A DNA stretch of 37,786 nucleotides from Micromonospora wenchangensis (lineage in GTDB: Bacteria > Actinomycetota > Actinomycetes > Mycobacteriales > Micromonosporaceae), in NCBI RefSeq assembly GCF_002210435.1, contig NZ_MZMV01000065.1:1-37786 (forward strand), written 5' to 3'. Both the position numbers and the translations under genes were made by a program. This document shows positions 32,201-37,786 of this stretch, piece after piece. Each line of letters begins with the position of its first letter. Position 1 is the first letter of the stretch. The notes beneath the pieces were generated by a model. That model saw only the letters and a program-made list of their open reading frames with translations. It was not told the DNA's origin and did no database searches.

Positions 32201-34776
32201 CCCGGCGGCCCGTACGGGTCGGGCACGAACCGGTCGGCGGTCAGGCCGGGCCGCCGCAGGTAGCCCCGGGCGAGCCGGTCCCCGCCCAGGTACAGCTCGC
32301 CGGGCATACCGACCGGCACCTGGCGCATCCGTTCGTCGAGCACGTGCGCCGAGGCGTACGGCAGCGGCCGGCCGGTCGGCACCGGGCCGACCTCCGGCGT
32401 GTCGGCCGGCACCCGGTAGGTGGTCACGCCGACGGTGGCCTCGGTGGGCCCGTAGTGGTTGAACACCCGGGTCGGCCCGGCGGCGAGCGGGGCGATCCGC
32501 TCCAGGTCGGACGCCTCACCGCCGAGGATCAGCGCGCGGGCCGGCAGCAGGTCCTCCGGTGCGGTGTCGGCGGTCAGCGCCGCCAGGTGCGACGGGGTGA
32601 TCTTCAGGTAGTCGATCCGTTCGTCGCGCAGCCGGGTGGCCAGTTCGGCCCCGGTGCCCCGGCGGGGGAGCAGGTGCACCGCGCCGCCGGTGGCCAGCGC
32701 CAGGTAGAACACGGTGACGGCGAAGTCGAACGACATCGACTGCAACAGCCCGTACCGGGCGGCCGGGGCGACCGCGAACCGGTCCGCCACCCCGTCGAGG
32801 TAGCGCAGCACCGGCCGGTGCGGCACGGCCACCCCCTTCGGGGTGCCGGTCGAGCCGGAGGTGTAGATGACGTAGGCCAGGTGCCCGCCGCCCACCCCGG
32901 TCGCCGGCCGGTCGTCCGGTTGGGCGTCGACCTCGGCGGTGATCTCGTCCAGGTAGGTCGCCGCCGTCCCGGCGGGCAGCCGGTCGCGCAGCCCGGTACC
33001 GGTCAGCAGCACGGTCGGTCGGGCGTCGGCGAGCATCAGCCCCAGCCGGGCGGCGGGCTGCTCCGGGTCCAGTGGCAGGTACGCGCCGCCGGCCCGCAGC
33101 ACCCCGAGCAGGGTCACGGCCAGCTCGACCGACTGCTCCAGCAGCACCCCGACCAGGCGGTCCGGGCCCACCCCCCGGGCCCGCAGCCAGTGGGCGAGCC
33201 GGTTGGCCCGCCGGTCCAGTTCCCGGTAGCCGATCCGGTCGGTGCCGCAGACCACGGCCGGCGCGTCGGGGCTCGCGGCGACGTGCGGGTCGATCAGGTC
33301 GGCCAGGGTGACCGCCGCCCCGGTGACCCCGGCGTCGGACGGCGGCGGGCCGGCCCGGCCCCCGGCGAGGGCCAGCATCCGGTCCCGGCCGGTCGGGTCG
33401 AGCAGGTCCAGGTCGACCACGGGCCGGTCCGGTTCGGCGACGGCGGCGCGCAGCAGCGTCCGGAAGCTGTCGGCCAGCCCGGCGACGGTGGCGGCGTCGA
33501 ACAGGTCGGTGTGGTAGACGAACATGCCGCGCAGCCCGTCGGCGCTCTCCCCGACGTACAGCGACAGGTCGAAGCGGGCGCTGGCCGCGTCGGTGCCGAC
33601 CGGTTCGGCGTGCAGGCCGGCGGGCCACCGGTCGCCGCCCCGGGCGTAGTTCTGCAGGGTGAACAGCACCTGGAACACCGGGGCGCGGGCGACGTCCCGG
33701 GTGACGTTCAGCTCCTTGACCAGGCGTTCGAACGGGATCTCCTGGTGGGCCAGGGCGCGCACCACGGTGCCCCGGTTGCGGCGCAGCAGGGTCGCGAAGC
33801 CCGGCTCGGCGGCGGTCGCCGGGTCCGGGGAGAGGTCGGCGCGCAGGGCCAGGGTGTTGACGAACAGGCCGACGAGGTGTTCCAGCTCGGGCACCACCCG
33901 CCCGGCCACCGGGGAGCCGACGGCGAAGTCCCGCTGCCCGCTGTAGCGGAACAGCACGGCCTGCAGGCCGGTGAGCAGGGTCATGTAGAGGGTGGCCCGG
34001 TGGGCGCGGCCCAGCCGGCGCAGCCCGTCGGTGAGGTCGGCGTCGACGGTGAACCGGTGGGTCGCGCCCGCGTACGACTGCACGGCCGGTCGGGGCCGGT
34101 CGGTGGGCAGCTCCAGCGGCGGCACCCCGGCCAGCGCGCGGGTCCAGTGGGTGAACCCGTCGCCGGTCGGCGGCCCGTCGAGCCGGTCCCGCTGCCAGCC
34201 GGCGTAGTCGACGTACCCGGTGGTCGGCGGTGCGGGCGGGTCGCCGCCGTCGCGCAGCGCGGCGTAGCCGGTGGCGATCTCGCCGAGCAGCAGGTCCAGC
34301 GACCAGCCGTCGCTGACGATGTGGTGCATCGCCAGGTGCAGCAGGTGTTCGGTGTCGGCCAGCCGGACGACGAGCACCCGCAGCAGCGGCGCGACGGCCA
34401 GGTCGAACGGGGTGTGCACGGAGTCGGCGACGAGGGCGTGGGCGGCGTCGGTGTCCGGCGCGGCGGTGACGGTCACCGGCACCCGTACCTCGGGCAGCAC
34501 CGTCACCACGGGCTCCCCGTCGGCGCTCTCGGTGAACCGCATCCGCAGGCTGTCGTGCCGGGCGGCGGTGCCGTCGAGGGCGGCGCGCAGCAGGTCGACG
34601 TCGAACGCCCCGCGCAGCCGCACCGTCGTGTGGACGACGTACGCGGCGGTGCCGGGGGAGAGTTGTTCGGTGAACCAGATCCGCTCCTGGGCGAATGACA
34701 GCCGGGGATTTCCGGCGGCCCGGGGGATGGCGGAATGCGGCGGGGCGGCCCGCGTCGGTACGTCAACGTTCGTCAC
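29278..34776 (-). CDS. NRPS-exporter fusion: C-A-T-TE-MFS
   Basis: This 1832-residue protein joins a complete termination module to a membrane exporter. The condensation domain (about 20-460) has HHIVSDG at 151-157. The adenylation domain (about 490-965) has YTSGSTGTPKG from 638 and FNHYGPTEATVG; its eye-aligned code D-F-T-K-I-G-H-V-G-K is close to Asp/Asn codes (DLTK-type). The carrier serine is S1024 in LGGHSLL. The thioesterase (about 1075-1330) has GHCGPG with C1164 in place of the usual Ser, plus probable triad partners in GERD and EGGHYFL. A Pro-rich linker leads to a MFS domain (about 1380-1790) with about 12 helices, resembling DHA3-type exporters. GTG 34776 has AAGGCG upstream. No plausible internal start separates the MFS part except GTG 30792, which lacks a ribosome site, so the fusion looks genuine. 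It is the first gene of the operon. Confidence 0.9.
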   Translation of the reverse strand: MTNVDVPTRAAPPHSAIPRAAGNPRLSFAQERIWFTEQLSPGTAAYVVHTTVRLRGAFDVDLLRAALDGTAARHDSLRMRFTESADGEPVVTVLPEVRVPVTVTAAPDTDAAHALVADSVHTPFDLAVAPLLRVLVVRLADTEHLLHLAMHHIVSDGWSLDLLLGEIATGYAALRDGGDPPAPPTTGYVDYAGWQRDRLDGPPTGDGFTHWTRALAGVPPLELPTDRPRPAVQSYAGATHRFTVDADLTDGLRRLGRAHRATLYMTLLTGLQAVLFRYSGQRDFAVGSPVAGRVVPELEHLVGLFVNTLALRADLSPDPATAAEPGFATLLRRNRGTVVRALAHQEIPFERLVKELNVTRDVARAPVFQVLFTLQNYARGGDRWPAGLHAEPVGTDAASARFDLSLYVGESADGLRGMFVYHTDLFDAATVAGLADSFRTLLRAAVAEPDRPVVDLDLLDPTGRDRMLALAGGRAGPPPSDAGVTGAAVTLADLIDPHVAASPDAPAVVCGTDRIGYRELDRRANRLAHWLRARGVGPDRLVGVLLEQSVELAVTLLGVLRAGGAYLPLDPEQPAARLGLMLADARPTVLLTGTGLRDRLPAGTAATYLDEITAEVDAQPDDRPATGVGGGHLAYVIYTSGSTGTPKGVAVPHRPVLRYLDGVADRFAVAPAARYGLLQSMSFDFAVTVFYLALATGGAVHLLPRRGTGAELATRLRDERIDYLKITPSHLAALTADTAPEDLLPARALILGGEASDLERIAPLAAGPTRVFNHYGPTEATVGVTTYRVPADTPEVGPVPTGRPLPYASAHVLDERMRQVPVGMPGELYLGGDRLARGYLRRPGLTADRFVPDPYGPPGARLYRTGDLARWRADGELVFLGRRDHQVKIRGYRVELGEVEAALRDCPGVRQAAVLLRDDRLVAYLEPEPDADDPDPARWRRLLAGRLPEHMVPTRWVVLDRLPLQEHGKVDRRALPEPSDDGPTGERVPPVGPVETLVADVWRAVLGVPEVGVTDDFFDLGGHSLLATRVVARLRRELPAVVDGPPPTVSVMDLFRHRTVRELADLVAGPDAGRAGLLHELTPPVPAADRVATLLCVPYGGGSAVVYQPLADALPAGYRLLSVAVPGHDIGLADEPAPIADVAAGVVAEVLGRVTGPLIVYGHCGPGGALAVEVARRLEAAGRDLLAVYLGAVFPFARPADGPLGPLLRLRLAERLRSDRIYRTWLQAQGTAVGSLAADEVRFLVRAMRHDARVSEDYFTALMRQRVTPLRAPVVSVVGERDRSTDYHEERYREWHFLSDRTALAVIDEGGHYFLKYRAAELAEIVTGVHRRLDAPPRPVPAGPPATPPPWRLAAVSRADQAPTADGDRDRGDPPPSLRRFGLVAAGQVVSGLGTALTTFAIPLWIYTQTGSLARFALFAVLGLLPGLLVAPLAGALIDRTSRRRVLLAAGLAAGGANAVLAGLVFTDRVQVWHFYPLVGWLSVALAFQRLAFVSAVPQLVPKRFLGHANGLTQTAVGLTQFTVPLLAVALLETVGLRGILLVDVASYLFAVGVLTVVRFPRTLAMQRREGIGTEIVAGLRYALRRREFRAMLAFFAALNFFLFPVLFLLSPLVLGFADLTDVSRVALTGGVGAATGGLVMLLWGGPRRRRMRAVLLGTLGIAVAAVLTGLRPNLLLIGAGAFGMYLALGIVNGVYQTIIQTKVPARVHGRVFAVNQMVAQSTLPLGWGLVAPFAARVVEPTLLPDGALAGTVGAVLGVGPGRGHGLLYVLFGVCIALTALVSLATPTLARFDDEVPDAPPDDLVGLEERRARTTDPADRTPVGVATAGGPR

Positions 34777-34860
34777 GCGGCGCCTTACTCGAAACGGTGC
34801 GGGCAGTGGCCAGTAGTCTGCCCGGCGGGCCCGACCGTCGGATCGGCTGATCGGTCCACT
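34777..34860. promoter_or_regulatory. Divergent promoter region of the peptide locus
   Basis: This 84-bp spacer separates the divergent synthetase and condensation-like genes. A plus-strand TAGTCT (34814-34819) fits TANNNT and would give a leader of about 35 bases. It sits inside an inverted repeat GGGCA/TGCCC (34801-34805 and 34819-34823). GATCGG occurs twice (34841-34846 and 34849-34854) just before ATG 34861. No clear minus-strand -10 is seen. The short spacer suggests coordinated control of both directions. Confidence 0.4.
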
Positions 34861-37740
34861 ATGGAAAGCACCTTCGAGCGATTCGGCGACGGTCGGCGCG
34901 TCGTACGGTCGGGAATGCGATTCGCTGACGTGGTGGTGCCCGCGCAATGGGCGTCGGAGACGCTGCTGTCCGCCGAGTTCTCCGGTGACGGGGCCGGACC
35001 GGCGCCGTTGACCTGGGCCCAGCAGGTGATGTGGCGGTCCCTCGCCCGGTACGGCTCCAACCACGTCTTCCTCAACCTGCGCCGCACCGTGCCGGTGTCC
35101 GCGCGGGCCGGGGCGGACCCCGCCGCCGTGGTCCGGGCGGTCGGCGCGCTGGTCGGCCGGCACGGCGCCCTGCGGACCCGGGTGCGGGTCGTCGACGACG
35201 TGCCCCGGCAGGAGACGGCGGCGGCCGGGGTGCTGCCGCTGCTGGTCAGCACGGGGGTCGACGACGGCTCGCAGGCCGCCCGACAGGTCGCCGGCCGGCT
35301 CGGCGACGTCGCGTTCGACCACGCCGCCGAGTGGCCGCTGCGGGTCGCGCTGGTGACCGTCGACGACCGGGTACGGCAGATCGTGGTGGTGTTCAGCCAC
35401 TCCACCGTGGACGCGCACGCCGCCGAGGTGGTGCTGCGGGACCTGCGGCTGCTCGTGCTGCGCGGCGGCCTGCCCACCCCGGCCGGCCCGCAGTCGGTGG
35501 ACGTGGCCCGCTGGCAGCACGGGGTCGACCAGGGCCGTTCGGCGCGGGCGGTCGGGCACTGGCTGCGGGAGTTCGACACGCTGCCACCGTCGCCGCTGCC
35601 CGCGCCCGGTCCGGGCCTCACGCCGCCGTGGCGACGCGGCGTGCTGGTCTCCGCGGCCGTCGACACGGCCACCCGGCTGATCGCCGCCCGGCACCGGGTC
35701 AGCGGTTCCGCGGTGCTGCTGGCCGGGGTGACGGCGATGGCCGCCGGCCATGGTCACCGGGAGCGCCTCGGCATTTTCCCGATGGCCCACAATCGGTTTC
35801 GGGCCACGTACGCGAATGCCGTCGCCAATCTCGGCCAGATCGGTTTCGGTGTGCTGGATTTGTCCGGTCGCCCCCATTTCGGCGAGCTGTTGTCCCGGGT
35901 GTGGCAGGTGTCCCTGGACGCGTTGCGGCACGCGTATTACGACCCGGTCGCGCTGCGGCTCGCATTCGAGCAACGGGGCGTGGACCCGGCGTCGGCGTTC
36001 CAGCCGTACCACTACTTCAACGACGTCCGGTTGCCGGTCGGCGGCGTCGACGGGCTGCCGGCGGTGACCCGGGAGGCGTTGCGGGCCGCCACGGCCGGCA
36101 GCACCTTCGCCTGGACGGCGGGGCTCGACCAGGCGGCCTGGCACCTGCTGACCCACGTGGTCGACGAGCCGGCCGGGGTGGGTGTCACGCTCACCGTCGA
36201 CACCCGGCAGCTTCCGCTGGCGACCGTCGAACCGTTCCTGCGTGGCCTGGAGGACCTGCTGGTGCGGGCCGCCTTCGACGACGTCCCCTGGCCCTGGTCA
36301 CCCGCCACCTCGACACCCGCCACCTCGACCGCCGCCGCCCCGCCGGCCGGGCGGACGGCCGCCGACGGGTCGACGTACGCCGAGTTCGCCGGGGGGCGGG
36401 CCGCGACCGCGCCGCTGACCTGGGGGCAGCGGGCGATGTGGCGGACGGTGGCGGAGTTCGAGGCCCCCGCCGCGTACCGGGTGCTCACCCTGCCCCACAC
36501 CCTGGCGGTCTCGGCGCGGGCCGGGGTGGACGTGCCCCGGGCGGTGCGGGCGGTGGGTGCGCTGCTCGCCCGGCACGAGTCGTTGCGGACCCGGGTCCGC
36601 CCGTACGACGGGCAGCTGTGCCAGGAGGCGTCGGCGGCGGGGCGGCTGCCGGTCGGGGTGCACCCCGTACCCCGGCCGGTCGACGACCCGGACGGCGCGC
36701 GGGTCGCGGCGGAACTGGCCGCGCGACTGGCCGGGTCGCCGTTCGACCACGCCGCCGAGTATCCGCTGCGGGTCGCGCTGGTCACCGTCGCCGACACGGT
36801 ACGGCAGGTCGTGCTGGTGTTCAGCCACTGCGCCGTCGACTTCCACGCGGCGGCCACCGTGCTGCGGGACCTGCGCCTGCTGCTGCTGCGGGGAGCGGTC
36901 GACGGCCCGCCGGGTCTCCAGTCGCTGGACGTCGCCGGGCAGGAGCGCACGGCACACCAGCGGCGGTCGCAGCGGGCGGTGGCGTACTGGCTGCGGCAGT
37001 TCCCGGGCCTGCCGATGACCCTGGCCGACCCGGTCGGGGCGGGCGCTGCGCCCCGCTACCGGCAGGGTTCGCTGGTCTCGGCGGCGGTGCTGCACGCGTC
37101 CCGGCTGGTCGCCGCCCGGTACGGCGTCAGCACCTCCACCGCCCTACTCGCCGCGACCGCCGCCGTGCTCGGCGGCGGCGCGGGGCAGGACGCCTGCGGC
37201 ATCGTGGTGATGGCCAACAACCGGTTCCCACCCGGGTACGACCGGGCGGTCGCCACCCTCAACCAGATCGGGCTGTGCCGACTGGACCTGACCGGGCGAC
37301 CCGACTTCGGCACCCTGCTGTCCCGGGCCGGGCGGGCGGGCCTGGACGCGTACCGGCACGCCTACTACGACCCGGTGGAGTTCGAGCGGGCGTTCACCGG
37401 GCGGGGCGACGACCACCGCAGCGTGCTGGCCCCGCTGTGCTACCTCAACGACACCCGGCTCGACCCCGAGGTGCGCCCGGGGGTGCCCGGCCCCGACGAG
37501 GCGGCCCTGCGGGCGATGGTGACACCGGACGCGGTGCGCTGGGTGGGGGAGCTGGACCGGTTCGCGTGGCGCTGCCGGGTGCAGGTGCGCGACGCCCCGG
37601 GCGCGGTGGAGCTGGCCGTCACCGCCGACACCCGCTACCTGCCTGTCGAACGGGCCGGGCGGCTGCTGACCGGCGTGGAGGCGCTGCTGGTCGAGGCCGC
37701 CTTCCACGAGGTGCCCTGGCCGTGGTCCACGGCGGGGTGA
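34861..37740 (+). CDS. Tandem condensation-like domain protein with altered active-site motif
   Basis: This 959-residue protein is two copies of a condensation-superfamily domain of about 476 residues. Each starts with APLTW(A/G)Q..MWR and ends with VPWPWS, joined by an Ala/Thr/Pro linker near 480-505. The usual HHxxxDG is SHSTVDA at 179-185 and SHCAVDF at 655-661: the second (catalytic) His and the Asp remain, while the first His and the Gly are lost in both. Other shared segments are RAVGAL..RH..LRTRVR, MA(H/N)NRF, LxQIG and HAYYDPV. ATG 34861 follows a -10 box at suitable distance; in-frame ATG 34915 is an alternative. Divergent to the synthetase operon, it may acylate, condense or modify the peptide, or transfer it to another molecule. 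Activity is unproven. Confidence 0.8.
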   Translation: MESTFERFGDGRRVVRSGMRFADVVVPAQWASETLLSAEFSGDGAGPAPLTWAQQVMWRSLARYGSNHVFLNLRRTVPVSARAGADPAAVVRAVGALVGRHGALRTRVRVVDDVPRQETAAAGVLPLLVSTGVDDGSQAARQVAGRLGDVAFDHAAEWPLRVALVTVDDRVRQIVVVFSHSTVDAHAAEVVLRDLRLLVLRGGLPTPAGPQSVDVARWQHGVDQGRSARAVGHWLREFDTLPPSPLPAPGPGLTPPWRRGVLVSAAVDTATRLIAARHRVSGSAVLLAGVTAMAAGHGHRERLGIFPMAHNRFRATYANAVANLGQIGFGVLDLSGRPHFGELLSRVWQVSLDALRHAYYDPVALRLAFEQRGVDPASAFQPYHYFNDVRLPVGGVDGLPAVTREALRAATAGSTFAWTAGLDQAAWHLLTHVVDEPAGVGVTLTVDTRQLPLATVEPFLRGLEDLLVRAAFDDVPWPWSPATSTPATSTAAAPPAGRTAADGSTYAEFAGGRAATAPLTWGQRAMWRTVAEFEAPAAYRVLTLPHTLAVSARAGVDVPRAVRAVGALLARHESLRTRVRPYDGQLCQEASAAGRLPVGVHPVPRPVDDPDGARVAAELAARLAGSPFDHAAEYPLRVALVTVADTVRQVVLVFSHCAVDFHAAATVLRDLRLLLLRGAVDGPPGLQSLDVAGQERTAHQRRSQRAVAYWLRQFPGLPMTLADPVGAGAAPRYRQGSLVSAAVLHASRLVAARYGVSTSTALLAATAAVLGGGAGQDACGIVVMANNRFPPGYDRAVATLNQIGLCRLDLTGRPDFGTLLSRAGRAGLDAYRHAYYDPVEFERAFTGRGDDHRSVLAPLCYLNDTRLDPEVRPGVPGPDEAALRAMVTPDAVRWVGELDRFAWRCRVQVRDAPGAVELAVTADTRYLPVERAGRLLTGVEALLVEAAFHEVPWPWSTAG
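35313..35362 (+). repeat. Conserved DNA segment of internal duplication (second copy 36741-36790)
   Basis: These 50 bases match 36741-36790 at 47 positions. The offset of 1428 bases equals the 476-codon period of the two protein halves. The segment encodes FDHAAE(W/Y)PLRVALVTV just before the SHxxxD motif. DNA identity here is far above that of the rest of the two halves. Confidence 0.85.
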
Positions 37741-37776
37741 GGGTGTCCCTGAGGCCCGGCGGGACACCCTCACCCC
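37734..37776 (+). terminator. Perfect 16-bp hairpin terminator overlapping the stop codon
   Basis: GGGGTGAGGGTGTCCC (37734-37749) and its exact reverse complement (37761-37776) flank an 11-base loop. The stop codon TGA (37738-37740) lies inside the left arm. No U-tract follows. The perfect GC-rich stem makes this the strongest terminator in the window. Confidence 0.85.
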
Positions 37777-37786
37777 TTCGGCCGGG

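Noticed and set aside
30787..34698. A 1303-codon plus-strand open frame opposite the synthetase-MFS gene
   Set aside because: The opposite strand encodes clear C, A, T and TE domain motifs; this frame has only biased composition.
34777..36156. Upstream in-frame extension of the synthetase-MFS gene to 36156
   Set aside because: The extension is antisense to the condensation-like gene and has no homology; GTG 34776 begins the condensation domain properly with a ribosome site.
34861..37740. Calling the tandem condensation-like protein a degenerate, dead synthetase remnant
   Set aside because: The catalytic His and Asp are retained in both copies, the frame is intact over 959 codons, and it ends in a strong terminator.
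1..37786. CRISPR arrays, tRNA/rRNA genes, insertion sequences or attachment sites
   Set aside because: No regularly spaced repeats, cloverleaf sequence, transposase motif or flanking inverted repeats were recognised; the tandem repeats found are short and explained above.

Overview
The window is about 37.8 kb of very GC-rich DNA with the strong third-position GC bias, GTG starts, TANNNT -10 elements and overlapping start/stop codons of an actinomycete. Gene content fits a Micromonospora-like filamentous actinomycete, but the genus is an inference. No tRNA, rRNA, CRISPR array, transposase or phage gene was seen.

Region 1 (173-4693) is a catabolic block. It holds a fumarylacetoacetase-fold acylpyruvate hydrolase, a short-chain dehydrogenase and a LutABC lactate-oxidation operon. 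Together they look like the end of a non-phosphorylating L-fucose/L-rhamnose pathway: 2-keto-3-deoxy-sugar acid is oxidised to a 2,4-diketo acid, cleaved to pyruvate and L-lactate, and the lactate is then oxidised. A DUF4139/MuiA-like gene (4747-6330), probably read from a leaderless mRNA, follows.

Region 2 (6338-10722, minus strand) is an exopolysaccharide operon. In order of transcription it has a WbpA-like nucleotide-sugar dehydrogenase, a NodC/HasA-like family 2 synthase, a 39-residue one-helix membrane peptide overlapping both neighbours, and a PgaB-like polysaccharide deacetylase with an extra C-terminal beta domain.

Region 3 (11309-23483, plus strand) is five overlapping genes: a DUF4132 protein, a 1582-residue partner, a MoxR-type AAA+ ATPase, a DUF5682-VWA fusion and a SWIM zinc-finger protein. 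It resembles the poorly understood E. coli yehI-yehL-yehM-yehP-yehQ set. Next comes an AhpD/carboxymuconolactone decarboxylase-like gene (23574-24164) behind an exact match to the ECF41 sigma-factor promoter.

Region 4 (24211-37740) is a small nonribosomal peptide locus. The minus-strand operon encodes a C-A-T-TE-MFS fusion (synthetase and exporter in one chain, with Cys in place of Ser in the thioesterase), an acyl/aryl-AMP ligase, a C-A-T module and a free acyl carrier protein. A natural reading is that ligase and carrier protein supply an acyl starter, two modules add two amino acids (the second probably Asp/Asn), the Cys-thioesterase releases the product and the fused MFS domain exports it. 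Divergently, a protein made of two tandem condensation-like domains with altered SHxxxD motifs ends in a perfect 16-bp hairpin terminator.

The best candidates for undescribed biology are the Cys-thioesterase/MFS synthetase with its divergent double condensation-like protein, the DUF4132-MoxR-VWA-SWIM assembly, and the small overlapping membrane peptide in the polysaccharide operon.
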